A stretch of 64,000 nucleotides of DNA from Pseudomonas sp. TH43 (GCF_016650635.1 NZ_JAEKFI010000003.1:868001-932000), one strand, 5' to 3'; shown: positions 44,941-53,957, counted from the stretch's first letter. Made by a program: numbers and translations. Notes: generated by a model from the sequence alone, not told the origin.

Positions 44941-47120
44941 CAGGCGACTCCATCGGTGAGGGCTGCATCACGGCGGGTGGCTAGGGGGTTGGTGCTTATC
45001 AAAGGCGTAAAGTCAGACGTGAAATGTGACTGCATGACTTGCGCCACCATAGCGGTCACTTTTTCAGCGCTCACCAGATCGCCGCCACTGAAGTTAAACG
45101 CGGGCGCATAGGTGACATTCTGATTCTGCTGATTTTGCGCCTGCACACTGCTCAGGCCGGCGCTGACTTCTGACGGTGGAGCAAGCCGATCGGGCGCGGG
45201 TGTCGCAAGCTTTTCACCCAGCGCTTCCCCTTCCTGACTGCCGTAAAAACTGCCGATGACGCCGCCTAATGCACCACCGATCATCGTACCGATGCCGGGC
45301 AGGATGAAAGTACCGATCGTGGCGCCGATGCTCGCGCCGGCATAGCCACCGGCTAAACCGCCCGCTGCCATTCCTACGCCACCGGCGACTTTTTTCGTAT
45401 CGCCCTCGGCCACGCCTTCGACGACTTTCATGCCGGCTTCGACCATCGTCAATGGCAAGCTCAATGGGCCTGCCACCCGGCCGAATCGGGCGCCCTGACT
45501 GATCAGGCTGCGCCCAGGAGCGGAGACCAGAAACCTGGCACGATTCAGGGCGGCGGTACCGAGGGATCCGGCACTGGCCGAGAGACTGCCCAACCCGGAT
45601 CTGATGCTGGCCATTAGCGGGCCTGTCCACGTAGCGGCTTGGGACGCCAATGCGCCCAGCGGCTTGCCGCCCTTCATTCCGGCAGCCATCAGGATCAGTG
45701 CGCCAGCAAGTGCCGGGGCCTTTTCCGCGACCTCACTCAAGCCATCGGCTGCCCCTCCGACTTTTTCCACCAGGTAGTCAAAGACTGGCAGCACAGTATC
45801 GCCAGCGGATGAATAGAGCCGGTCCTTCTGGGCGCCGAAGATGTTCCAGCGTGCCTGCGAAGTATCCGCGAGTGTCAGGGCGGTCTGATCGACCGCCCCT
45901 GTGTACTGTTTTTTATCCGCCACCAGTGCAAAGGCGCGCTGCACGTCAGCGGTATTCTCGAGCATTTGCCGAACCGGTTGGGCGACCGAAAACAACGTTG
46001 TCGACAGCGCGGATTGCTCATTCGGGGATTGTTTCTTCAGCGCCTCCAGCACCTCCATGATCGCGCCGGGAGCATCGCCCTTCATTTTCTCGGCCAGGGC
46101 CTTGGGGTCGAGCTGCAGCTGAGCGAACGCCGCTTTCTGGCTTGGAGAAGCTTTATCCCCGAGTGCCAGGGTCGTCGTGATTTTTTCGAACGCTACGCCC
46201 GCATCAGCCTTGTTTACCCCGGCGTTAAGCAACGCCGCAGAAAATGCCGCGGCTTGCTCGGGCGCCATTCCGGCGCCTTTTGCCGATGTGCCGTAAGTGC
46301 CCAGAATCGAGCCGATATCAGCGGCAGAAGCGGCCAATCGACTGTCGAGCAAACTGGTCGCGTCGGCGAGATCCAGGGTTTGCGCGCGATTGAGGCTCAT
46401 CGAGGTACGCCAGCCGATCAACAGGTCCGCGGCATCCAGTGGTTTCATCTCGAACGCGGTCGCCGTGACCGCCGTGTCTCTGGTGAAATCCATCAGGTCG
46501 TTTTGCCTGGCGGCTTGATCGATATTGCCTTTGGCATCCAGCCGATCATTGCCGACCCCGGCCTTGGCGCCAGCGTAGCCAATGCTTGCCAGCTCAACCG
46601 TGGTTGTACCGCTGGCAGCCACTTTCGCCTCGGTGGCCATCTTCTCCAGCGCGACCTGCATCGTTTTGCGTTGGTCGCCTTCAAGCCCGACGACCAGATC
46701 GAGCCTCGCCATCGCGGCGTCGAGATTGATGGCCGGTTGCAAACGCTGATATGGCGCCGTGGCGGCATTCTCACTCGGCGTTTTTTGCCCGGCGCCAGGG
46801 GCCATACCGCCCATTTGTGATTGTCGGTCGTTCAGTGCCTGTTGCAGCGAGTGCTGTGACATCAGCACCGTGTGTATCGACCCCAGCACATCCCTGAGCT
46901 GAACCTGTTCGGCGGTCAACTGACGCAGCTCGGCGGTGGCATCTGCCAGCGCCAGGCTCAGCCCGGCAAACCCGCCATCCGCTTTCAACGTCGGCTCTGC
47001 AACTGCCGAATCGGCGCCTCGTGCGGACATCACAGCAGGCTTCAGGGTGGCCGTGGTGTCGGGTACCCGCGCCTCTTGATTGACCTTCGCGAACGTCAAC
47101 GCATAGTTATCATCTGCCAT
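44940..47120 (-). CDS. Tape measure protein of tailocin 1
   Basis: A 726-residue P2 gpT-type tape measure. The N-terminal half is helical (LTAEQVQLRDVLGSIHTVLMS), with the conserved TP901-like core around residues 200–430 (TAVTATAFEMKPLDAADLLIG, NAGVNKADAGVAFEKI). Near residues 615–680 is a glycine-zipper-like stretch (GLAGGYAGASIGATIG, IGGALGGVIGSFYG) that may insert into the target membrane. It is longer than the tailocin 2 tape measure, so the tails should differ in length. Confidence 0.92.
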   Translation of the reverse strand: MADDNYALTFAKVNQEARVPDTTATLKPAVMSARGADSAVAEPTLKADGGFAGLSLALADATAELRQLTAEQVQLRDVLGSIHTVLMSQHSLQQALNDRQSQMGGMAPGAGQKTPSENAATAPYQRLQPAINLDAAMARLDLVVGLEGDQRKTMQVALEKMATEAKVAASGTTTVELASIGYAGAKAGVGNDRLDAKGNIDQAARQNDLMDFTRDTAVTATAFEMKPLDAADLLIGWRTSMSLNRAQTLDLADATSLLDSRLAASAADIGSILGTYGTSAKGAGMAPEQAAAFSAALLNAGVNKADAGVAFEKITTTLALGDKASPSQKAAFAQLQLDPKALAEKMKGDAPGAIMEVLEALKKQSPNEQSALSTTLFSVAQPVRQMLENTADVQRAFALVADKKQYTGAVDQTALTLADTSQARWNIFGAQKDRLYSSAGDTVLPVFDYLVEKVGGAADGLSEVAEKAPALAGALILMAAGMKGGKPLGALASQAATWTGPLMASIRSGLGSLSASAGSLGTAALNRARFLVSAPGRSLISQGARFGRVAGPLSLPLTMVEAGMKVVEGVAEGDTKKVAGGVGMAAGGLAGGYAGASIGATIGTFILPGIGTMIGGALGGVIGSFYGSQEGEALGEKLATPAPDRLAPPSEVSAGLSSVQAQNQQNQNVTYAPAFNFSGGDLVSAEKVTAMVAQVMQSHFTSDFTPLISTNPLATRRDAALTDGVA

Positions 47121-47126
47121 GCCGCT

Positions 47127-47294
47127 CTACTCCTGTTTCACGCCAAGGCGAGTGATCGCTATGTCGTAGCGGCGCAACGCCTTTTCGGCGTCCCATTCCA
47201 GAATCTCCGCCTCACTTACCGGGTAAATGAGCGGGACGATATCGAGGATTACTTCGATGTCGCGTTCCGAAAGTAGGCCGCCGGCTGGTTTAAA
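47127..47294 (-). CDS. Frameshift extension (E') of the tailocin 1 tail assembly chaperone
   Basis: In the -1 frame the gene continues 122 bp past the chaperone stop, giving SERDIEVILDIVPLIYPVSEAEILEWDAEKALRRYDIAI as product. It ends 6 bp before the tape measure ATG. As in P2 E+E', it should be made only as a fusion by -1 slippage at 47288–47294. Confidence 0.75.
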   Translation of the reverse strand, partial: FKPAGGLLSERDIEVILDIVPLIYPVSEAEILEWDAEKALRRYDIAITRLGVKQE

Positions 47295-47830
47295 AAATCG
47301 TCTATGCGCACCTGCAATTGCGTCCAGTCCGGGACGGTCAGTTGGGCCAGATCGGGGATCATCAGGCCAGCGCAATGAGCAGTGATGAACTCGGCGCGTT
47401 CCTTGGCCGTTTTCAGTTTTTTCATCACTTTGGTGGCGCGCAGCACCGGCATTTCCAGGCTCAGCGAGGTGACGGTGCGGCCGGTGACAGCAAGCGGTTG
47501 CAGCAGCTGGATCTGATCGGGATCGGCGGATTTTTCCGCGTCTTCGACCTGATCGAGGAAGTACGCCGTCGGACGGGTCGACATCTCGTGAACGTACTGG
47601 GCGATGCTCACATAGTCCGGGCGCTTGAGCTGGTCGAGCTCCTTGACCGACAGGCCGGTGGCGAGCAGCGCCAGTTCGAAGAACTGATCGTCCTCGTCAT
47701 CACCGGCACGTTCCAGCGCTTCTTTTTGCGCGGCGTAGAACAGCGGTTTGAGCTGGATCTGTTCGATCTGCGAACCGTCATCGCCAGTGATCGGCGACAG
47801 CAAATCATGCTTGGGTGGCATCCACGACAT
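47249..47830 (-). CDS. Tail assembly chaperone (P2 gpE-like role) of tailocin 1
   Basis: A 193-residue protein between tube and tape measure. Seen: SQIEQIQLKPLFYAAQKEALE, LALLATGLSVKELDQLKRPDY and a helical C-terminus. Position and the frameshift site give it the gpE role of binding the tape measure during tail assembly, although it is longer than P2 gpE. The ATG at MSWMPPKH has AAGGA 8 nt upstream. A REPIN lies between it and the tube gene. Confidence 0.82.
   Translation of the reverse strand: MSWMPPKHDLLSPITGDDGSQIEQIQLKPLFYAAQKEALERAGDDEDDQFFELALLATGLSVKELDQLKRPDYVSIAQYVHEMSTRPTAYFLDQVEDAEKSADPDQIQLLQPLAVTGRTVTSLSLEMPVLRATKVMKKLKTAKERAEFITAHCAGLMIPDLAQLTVPDWTQLQVRIDDFLNQPAAYFRNATSK
47288..47294 (-). 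promoter_or_regulatory. Slippery heptamer for programmed -1 frameshift (tailocin 1)
   Basis: In-frame U-UUA-AAC (codons GAT TTT TTA AAC), one of the strongest known X-XXY-YYZ sites; T-TTT-TTA overlaps it at 47291–47297. It falls about codon 179 of the chaperone. Confidence 0.75.
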
Positions 47831-47893
47831 GAATGAATTCCTTGGTGATTCTTGAGAGGGGTGTTGCATAGGTAGGCCAGTCAACCGGCCTCA

Positions 47894-47985
47894 GTGTGGG
47901 AGCGAGCCTGCTCGCGAAAACGGTAGTTCAGTCACATTAATGTTGAATGTGCCAAAGCCTTCGCGAGCAGGCTCGCTCCCACAGG
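47894..47985. repeat. REPIN between tube and chaperone genes of tailocin 1
   Basis: gtgggagcgagcctgctcgcgaa and the inverted copy around ~45 bp, between two genes of one operon. Confidence 0.9.
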
Positions 47986-48005
47986 TTTTGCGGTGCAGCG
48001 AGGGA

Positions 48006-48512
48006 TTACGGCATCAGCACCGCACGACGGGCATCACCGAGGATGTCGACGCCGTTGAGCACGAACTTCTGGGTGCGCACGTCGATGTCGATCACCGGCA
48101 CGCCGTTTTCCAGGCGGTTGTAGGTGCGGCAGGACAGTTCGAGGTTGGTTTTGGGTTTCTCACCCATCTTCACTGCGGTTTCTTCCAGGGATTTCAGCTT
48201 GCCGCCGACGGTGTGGTAGGTGAACCAGGTATTGCCGTCCTGGTCCTGACCGGCTTCACGCACGTTCAGCAGGATGTCGTCGCCCAGCTTCACACCCAGT
48301 GCGAGCATGACTTCTGTGCCCATGCCTTGCAGGGTCAGCTTGGCGTTAAGGGCTTTGCCGCCCTTGGCCATTTCTTCGACGATGAAGCGGCCGCCACGCA
48401 TTTCTTCCACGTCGAATTCGATCTTCGGCGGAGTGAATTCCTCAACGGTCGCCGACAACGGCAGGCCTTGCAGGGTGGCCGCGATGGCCTGTCTTACGCG
48501 GTTGGTAAACAT
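48006..48512 (-). CDS. Tail tube protein of tailocin 1 (P2 FII-like)
   Basis: A 168-residue P2 FII-type tube protein. Typical blocks are EFTPPKIEFDVEEMRGGRFI, LTLQGMGTEVMLALGVKLGDD and a late LENGVPVIDIDVRTQKFVLNGVDIL. It stacks as hexamers into the inner tube. Its ATG overlaps the sheath stop by one base, which couples the two. Confidence 0.93.
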   Translation of the reverse strand: MFTNRVRQAIAATLQGLPLSATVEEFTPPKIEFDVEEMRGGRFIVEEMAKGGKALNAKLTLQGMGTEVMLALGVKLGDDILLNVREAGQDQDGNTWFTYHTVGGKLKSLEETAVKMGEKPKTNLELSCRTYNRLENGVPVIDIDVRTQKFVLNGVDILGDARRAVLMP

Positions 48513-49678
48513 TAGAGAACGTCCTCCAGGAACTGCTCGATGATTTCATCGCGGGCGTTGAGTTGATAAACCATGTGTTCGTTCGGCGCGTAGCGGCCGT
48601 AGTCGATGACCACGTACCAGGTGCCGTTCTTGTACTTCTCGACGCTGTTGAGTTCCGGGTGCAGGTAGACGCTGCCGCCAGGAATGGTTTCGTCGGCAAC
48701 CAGGGTCTGCAGCCAGTCGTTGATGCGCTTGACCTCTTGATCCATGAACGACTTGGTGAGGTTCTTGGCCATGGCTTTCTGACCGGCCTTGACCAGCTTG
48801 CGGCTGATCGCATCTTCCAGACCGACGTAGCTGATGAACTTGCCGGTGATCGAGCGGTTACCCAGCAAGGAGAAGCCGCCGAGCACGGTGCGGGCGTAGT
48901 AGCTGACGCCGTAGCGGTTGAGCAGATCGCCTTCGGTGGAGGTGTCGAGAATGTTGTATTCGACGACTCGCGAGACGTCTTCGGCGTAGGTCACCTGGTT
49001 GCCCGGGCTTTCCCACTGTTTGACCTTGGCCAGTGCGGCAATCGCCAGGCTGGACGGCGACAGGAAGACGTTTTTCTTCGCCGCTTTCGAGTACACGGCA
49101 GGCATGTTGTGCACCACCAGGCAACGGTCGAAACCAAGGTCGGCGCCGCCGAGTTCCTGGCTGTACAGCACTTGATCAGCGACCGAAGCGTCCTTGCCGT
49201 CCAGCACCACACGGGCCTTGATGCGCTTGCCGAACGAGGCGAACTCGCTGGCCACCGCTTTGGTGCCGGTGAAGCCCGGCGCGCCGATGATGGTCAGGTC
49301 TTCCGGGACACTGCCCAGCGCGGCCAGACCGAGCTTGCGGCCGGTCGCCGGCTCGACGCCGCCGATCACTGCGTTAACGGTGTCGGCCGGGGTCGCGCCC
49401 GCTTCGACGATCACCACATAGACCGGCACCTTGACCACTTTGAGAATCTGGTAAACCGCGTGGTACAGGGTGCCCTCTTCCGAACCGGTCGGATCGAGCA
49501 ACGCGTGGGTGGTGAAGCTGTTGATGCGGAACGGCGCGTTACGCGGGATCAGCGGATCGGCTTTCGGCGCGGTGCCGACCAGACCGATGACGTTGTCACC
49601 CAGGCCACCCATGGCCTCGGGGGATTCAGTGGCATTGACGGTAATGCCGTTGTGCTCGAAGTTCAAAACCTCAGCCAT
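48512..49678 (-). CDS. Tail sheath protein of tailocin 1 (P2 FI-like)
   Basis: A 388-residue contractile sheath protein of the P2 FI/R-pyocin PA0622 type. Seen: HNGITVNATESPEAMGGLGDNVIGLVGTAP at the start and GGFSLLGNRSITGKFISYVG with WLQTLVADETIPGGSVYLHPELNS near the end. Contraction drives the tube into the target cell. The homologous P. aeruginosa protein is a similar length. Confidence 0.95.
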   Translation of the reverse strand: MAEVLNFEHNGITVNATESPEAMGGLGDNVIGLVGTAPKADPLIPRNAPFRINSFTTHALLDPTGSEEGTLYHAVYQILKVVKVPVYVVIVEAGATPADTVNAVIGGVEPATGRKLGLAALGSVPEDLTIIGAPGFTGTKAVASEFASFGKRIKARVVLDGKDASVADQVLYSQELGGADLGFDRCLVVHNMPAVYSKAAKKNVFLSPSSLAIAALAKVKQWESPGNQVTYAEDVSRVVEYNILDTSTEGDLLNRYGVSYYARTVLGGFSLLGNRSITGKFISYVGLEDAISRKLVKAGQKAMAKNLTKSFMDQEVKRINDWLQTLVADETIPGGSVYLHPELNSVEKYKNGTWYVVIDYGRYAPNEHMVYQLNARDEIIEQFLEDVL

Positions 49679-49680
49679 GG

Positions 49681-49866
49681 TTAGTCAGCCTTCTTGGCAG
49701 CGGCCTTTTTGGCCTGAGTGGAGGGAGTTTTCAGTTCCAGTCGACCGGCGAACTGCAAGGCACTGGCCTCGACGTCGAGCAGATCAAGGTCTTGACCGAC
49801 GCTCGACCAGTGCCCACCACCGGTGGGGAATGGGACGAGCACGGTGTAGGTTTGGCGGGTTGCCAT
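49681..49866 (-). CDS. Small protein before the tailocin 1 sheath, unrecognised
   Basis: A 61-residue protein: MATRQTYTVLVPFPTGGGHWSS… then VEASALQFAGRLELK and a Lys/Ala-rich tail (AKKAAAKKAD). It takes the same place before the sheath gene as DUF2635 does in tailocin 2, and GGAG lies 9 nt upstream of the ATG, so I infer a similar, unknown tail-related role. The ATG five codons upstream is less likely. Confidence 0.7.
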   Translation of the reverse strand: MATRQTYTVLVPFPTGGGHWSSVGQDLDLLDVEASALQFAGRLELKTPSTQAKKAAAKKAD

Positions 49867-49888
49867 TTTTCGTTTCTCCATAAACGGG

Positions 49889-49912
49889 AAAGCCCCTCTT
49901 GGGGAGGGGCTT
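49889..49912 (-). terminator. Hairpin with short T-tract after the tailocin 1 fibre chaperone
   Basis: AAGCCCCTC and GAGGGGCTT pair around a 4-nt loop; only three T follow on the minus strand, so at best a weak terminator. Confidence 0.45.
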
Positions 49913-49966
49913 GGCGGGTGTTGAATGTATTGGGCGGATAAGAAAACGCGCCGGAGTGCGGGGCGT

Positions 49967-50395
49967 TTATTCGGGCTGTTCGGCGATCCAGGCCGGTACT
50001 ACCGGGCGTGAATCTTTGGATGGAAAATCTGGCGATTGTGGCCAATCACGCAGGCTACGAAGGAAAAACAGGAGTTCGCTGAACTGTTCTGGAGCTAGAG
50101 TAGGCCGCTGATTAATTTCGACTTGGTCACGATGTCTCTCACGTAACCATTTGACTCTTTCAAACTCCAAATCTCTCCACACACGCTCTTCGGCAGCTAA
50201 TACTTCTACCGAGGGCTCTGGCGGATCAATCCAAATTGGGAGCCCCTCCGAGTCATGGCTGCGAACTTTGCCAGGACTGAATGTGCCCAAAACCTCGGCA
50301 AACCGTGATTCAGTAATCAATACTGCGTCTGCCGGCATCTCTTTGTGAATACCTTCAAGATAGGTACAACCTGTCGACTTGCTGTAGTAACGCAT
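49967..50395 (-). CDS. Tail-fibre assembly chaperone of tailocin 1
   Basis: A 142-residue chaperone for the gpH fibre. It shares with the module 4 chaperone of tailocin 2 the blocks LPIWIDPPEPSVEVLAAEERVWRDL and LRSLRDWPQSPDFP. It begins 11 bp after the fibre gene. DNA here is visibly poorer in G+C than the rest of the tailocin, as is the fibre 3' end, a sign of recent exchange of the tip together with its chaperone. Confidence 0.82.
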   Translation of the reverse strand: MRYYSKSTGCTYLEGIHKEMPADAVLITESRFAEVLGTFSPGKVRSHDSEGLPIWIDPPEPSVEVLAAEERVWRDLEFERVKWLRERHRDQVEINQRPTLAPEQFSELLFFLRSLRDWPQSPDFPSKDSRPVVPAWIAEQPE

Positions 50396-50406
50396 ATTTT
50401 TTTCCT

Positions 50407-52329
50407 CTATCGGCCAACCGCAAACCAGTAAAACTGGGCATTCGCCGATGTACCGCTATGCGACCAATTAAAATTTGTCTTAGTCCAGTTACCAAGCTGC
50501 CAAGGGCTGCCACGTCCAGCACCGACTTGTGTTGCACCATCGGCGTAATTGATCAGCACCACGAAAGGGAACACAGGAAAGGCCAATGGAAACGCTTGAG
50601 TATTTAATGCACCCGAAGCAACGGCCGGAGAGAGCCCCCACTGCATAATGAGACTTCCCATCCACTTCGGGAAAACGATGTAGCCGTTTGAGGTAAAACT
50701 TGCTGAAAATCCAAAACGTAGCTTTTTTGGGGTGACAATTGTCGTGTCATCAACACCGTCTTCTGTTTGTGTTTGCGTGGCAACTTTCGCCGTACCTTGA
50801 TGGAACTCAGTCGCTTGCTGCGCCAAAACGGCCAAGCCGGCAATATCAATGCTTCCCTCGTTGACCGGGGCGTTCCACGCTTTGATGCACCACATGACAG
50901 CGAGGTTGCGGGGACGGGTTTCAGTGCCGCCAGTGTTCACCGTATTCTGGGCGTTCACCATCTGCATAGTGGAACCGTTATCTACCGGGGAAAGAAAGGC
51001 ACCCACTGAGATACTCGCTGCCGCACCATTAATATTTCCTGCCTGCCAATTACCCGCAGGATCGAAAGTCGCAGCAGTGCCATCGAAGTAACGATGGTTG
51101 TGCGCAGCAAATGCCTCAGCTTGATAGGTGCCAATTCCCCTTCCAGCATCCACGCTTCGACCGTGATCCCAGCCACGCAGGAACTCACCGCGACCATCCG
51201 GCAGACGGAAATTGCCCGCGCCCTCATCACCTTTGTTGTACTTACCGGCTAGATAAGCATTCAGATCAGGATAAAGAGCGGCACTCTTGACGCTGCTATC
51301 CAGCTCAAGAAAACCCACCGGGGGGTTAGCACCTGGGAACGCAACGATGGTACCCACCGGCAGCATCGAAGCATTGGCAATCATTCCCTCGATTTCAGTT
51401 TTGGTGTAGGTATCCTTGATGCCAAAACCTGCCAGTGTCTCGGGATTCGCACCCGCAGTCGCACGACCATATTCATCAACCGTCAGGCTCTTATAAGTCC
51501 CGGCAGCAATCCCGGTGCGCCCGGCCAACATCTTGAAGGTCAGCGCGGTAGTGCCGAGGGTGATCGGCGCATTGGTGGTCAGATGCCACAGCGAATCACC
51601 GTTGGCCGTGCCCTCCTCCACCATGACCGTCAGGCCCGGCGTCACCTTGGCGCTGCTGTTGGCATCGGTCGCCCGCACCCAGTCTCCGTTGGCGACAATC
51701 CACAGGCCGTTGTCCTTGGCCTGGGTCTGGTCCGCAACAAGTACGCGGTCGCCAGCAATCACAGCCACACCGTCAATCTGCTGCGCGCCGTTCAACACGA
51801 CATTACCCGTTGCAGCAACACGCACCGATTGCTTGCCATCAAGCTTGCCAAGCTCTTCGGCGAGGTAACTCATGACCCAGGCACGTGTGGCTTTAACCAC
51901 AGTGTCGTCGATCAACAACGTCACCAGCGACGCATTACTGGTCTCGAAAATCGAACGAATGTAAAACTCTTTCCCCGAGCCCGACGTAGCCAACACCGGT
52001 TTGAACGACTCCGGATATTTGACGATGGCGTAGAGAATCCCGGTGTCAGTCCACAGCCCCGCTTCCCGCACATACCAACCGCCAACGTCAGGCGGGATGG
52101 TCACTTCGGCGAGCAGCCAGCTCGGATTCTTTTCGTCCTGGAACAGCGCGTTGAGCGGCCCTCGCCAGACTTCACGTGCAAGCGCGGTGGCAGTTGCGGC
52201 CGGGTTGTAGACTTTGCCGTTACCATCGCCGACGGAAATCTGCGTCAGCTTGATCGGCGTACCTGCGGCCTTGCACGCCGTTTCGTAGGCAATCCCTGCG
52301 TTGGTGAGCAGGGTGTAATAGTCAGCCAT
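50407..52329 (-). CDS. Tail fibre (P2 gpH-like) of tailocin 1
   Basis: A 640-residue fibre. The N-terminal DUF3751 docking domain (YYTLLTNAGIAYETACKAAG, GGWYVREAGLWTDTG) attaches to the baseplate. The shaft contains repeats around residues 170–300. A tail collar domain follows about residues 330–490 (FRLPDGRGEFLRGWDHGRSVD, AAHNHRYFDG, TETRPRNLAVMWCIKAW). The tip has gp53-like features (MGSLIMQWGLSP, FPLAFPVFPFVV, ending FYWFAVGR). The tip should set target range. The 3' end is richer in A+T. Confidence 0.92.
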   Translation of the reverse strand: MADYYTLLTNAGIAYETACKAAGTPIKLTQISVGDGNGKVYNPAATATALAREVWRGPLNALFQDEKNPSWLLAEVTIPPDVGGWYVREAGLWTDTGILYAIVKYPESFKPVLATSGSGKEFYIRSIFETSNASLVTLLIDDTVVKATRAWVMSYLAEELGKLDGKQSVRVAATGNVVLNGAQQIDGVAVIAGDRVLVADQTQAKDNGLWIVANGDWVRATDANSSAKVTPGLTVMVEEGTANGDSLWHLTTNAPITLGTTALTFKMLAGRTGIAAGTYKSLTVDEYGRATAGANPETLAGFGIKDTYTKTEIEGMIANASMLPVGTIVAFPGANPPVGFLELDSSVKSAALYPDLNAYLAGKYNKGDEGAGNFRLPDGRGEFLRGWDHGRSVDAGRGIGTYQAEAFAAHNHRYFDGTAATFDPAGNWQAGNINGAAASISVGAFLSPVDNGSTMQMVNAQNTVNTGGTETRPRNLAVMWCIKAWNAPVNEGSIDIAGLAVLAQQATEFHQGTAKVATQTQTEDGVDDTTIVTPKKLRFGFSASFTSNGYIVFPKWMGSLIMQWGLSPAVASGALNTQAFPLAFPVFPFVVLINYADGATQVGAGRGSPWQLGNWTKTNFNWSHSGTSANAQFYWFAVGR

Positions 52330-52965
52330 TCAGGCCCCCTGAGGATAAATAGTGGATGTTTCGACGGTGTACATGCCAGCAGCCAGGAACGCCTCTCCCG
52401 AGGTTTCGAGCCCTTCGATGAACACCGGATAAACCGTGGTCAGTTCGCCGCAAAATGTCGCTGCGCCGATGTAATGACTGCCGAATGCGCTCAGCCCGAC
52501 CGAGACCGACAGCACATCGCGTTCGCTCTTGGCATCAGCCAGACGTCGGTCGAGACGGGCGTCGATTTCTTCGCTGTAGGGTTGGTCGCTGAAGGCACGC
52601 ACGGAAAAGCTGTAGGGCGCGCCGGGCGGTGTCTGTTCGTACCAGGCGCGGATTTCCGGGCGCAGTTGCAAACCCTTGGCGGCGTTTTCCAGTGCCTTGC
52701 GAGTGCCGGCCTGGCGCGCGGTGGGCCAGGCGAGTTCGACGGTGAGGCGTTTTTCCGCTTCCGGTGCGGTGCTGCTCCATTCGGCGACGCCGCGATCCGC
52801 CGCCAGATACGGCAGAAATGCGACCGGCGTTTCACTCGGGTTCATCAGTTGCGGAAACGGCGGCGCGATGCGATCCAGCAAAGCGCCGAAGCCCAGATCC
52901 AGTCCTCGTTCGAGGGCTGAGCTGTTGGCCGGCAGCAGCGTCGGGCGCTGAGGTTGCTCACTCAT
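52330..52965 (-). CDS. P2 gpI-like tail protein of tailocin 1
   Basis: A 211-residue gpI-family baseplate protein that joins fibre to baseplate. The LLPANSSALERGLDLGFGALLDRI start, the FLPYLAADRGVAEWS block and WPTARQAGTRKALE near residue 80 are typical. It overlaps gpJ by 4 bp and meets the fibre gene end to end. Confidence 0.92.
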   Translation of the reverse strand: MSEQPQRPTLLPANSSALERGLDLGFGALLDRIAPPFPQLMNPSETPVAFLPYLAADRGVAEWSSTAPEAEKRLTVELAWPTARQAGTRKALENAAKGLQLRPEIRAWYEQTPPGAPYSFSVRAFSDQPYSEEIDARLDRRLADAKSERDVLSVSVGLSAFGSHYIGAATFCGELTTVYPVFIEGLETSGEAFLAAGMYTVETSTIYPQGA

Positions 52966-53957
52966 AGGGTCAGCACCTCGACTTCAACTGATGTGCAGTA
53001 CGGCGCTTGAAAAGCGCTGCACACAACCGGCGTCAGCGGTTCGACAATCTGCAATTGCACGGCGCCAGCGCTGTGCAGCGTGTAGTCGATCCAGCTCGGA
53101 TCGACCCGGCCTTCGAGGCGATGACAACTGTCGGCATAGGCCTGCAACTGGTGTTGCGCAGCGACCTTGGTCAGGCCCGAATCAGGGCCGGAATTGATCT
53201 TGGCGACGACGCGGATTTTATAGCGCTGAATGTCGGCGGCCTGCACGGTGACGAGGTCGGTTTCAGGGCGCACATCCGGCCGGGCGAAGTGTTGGCGGAC
53301 ACCTTCAAGCAACGCCTCGGAAGGCGTGCCATCGCCGTCGCGCGACAGTACCGTGACCTGCACTTCGCCGGGCGCGGTGCGGCGGCCATTGCCATCCTTG
53401 ACCTGCGCGGCGAGGCCGTCTGGGTTGAAGGTGTAAGTGACGTTGACCACACCGGCATCGGTGGATTCGACTTTCACCGTCGGCCGTTCGCCAAGGGTGA
53501 AGACTTCGCGGCGGTACTGCATCCGCGAGCCCGCTGCCGGGGCGTGCGGCGCCAGGTAATAACGCAGACGAGCGTCGTCATCACTTTCATAAATCGCTGG
53601 CACCGGCGGGAAGGCCGCCGGGTCGCCCGGATCGAGCAACTGTCGCTCCAGGCCCATGTCCGCCAAGCGCGCATCGAGGTTGCTGCCGGTCGCCCACCAC
53701 GCCAGCATCTGCTTGATGCGAGCGTTGTATTTGCGTTCGTGGGTTTGCAGCCGAACGCAGAAGGCCTCGAGCGCCATTGTCAGCAACTCGCTTTCGTTTT
53801 CCAGGCTGGTCTTGAGTTTCGCCGCGCTGTTCGGTGCTCGTGCTCCGACATATTCGATGACGAACGTCTTGAACTCGGCCAGCAGATCTTCGAAAGCCTC
53901 AACGGTGATCAGCGAGGGTTCGGCCAATTGGTTCTGGCCGGGGATCAACATGCTCAT
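52962..53957 (-). CDS. P2 gpJ-like baseplate protein of tailocin 1
   Basis: A 331-residue baseplate wedge protein of the gpJ family. Seen: DLLAEFKTFVIEYV, LAWWATGSNLDARLADMGLERQ (family block, about residues 85–106), DDDARLRYYLAPHAPAAGS and EVQVTVLSRDGDGTPSEALL. It forms the baseplate ring with gpW and gpI. It overlaps gpW at ATGA. Confidence 0.93.
   Translation of the reverse strand: MSMLIPGQNQLAEPSLITVEAFEDLLAEFKTFVIEYVGARAPNSAAKLKTSLENESELLTMALEAFCVRLQTHERKYNARIKQMLAWWATGSNLDARLADMGLERQLLDPGDPAAFPPVPAIYESDDDARLRYYLAPHAPAAGSRMQYRREVFTLGERPTVKVESTDAGVVNVTYTFNPDGLAAQVKDGNGRRTAPGEVQVTVLSRDGDGTPSEALLEGVRQHFARPDVRPETDLVTVQAADIQRYKIRVVAKINSGPDSGLTKVAAQHQLQAYADSCHRLEGRVDPSWIDYTLHSAGAVQLQIVEPLTPVVCSAFQAPYCTSVEVEVLTL

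Noticed and set aside
44940..47120. Glycine-zipper stretch of the tape measure as a separate pore-forming toxin
   Set aside because: It is in frame within a normal tape measure gene; such hydrophobic Gly-rich regions are common in these proteins.
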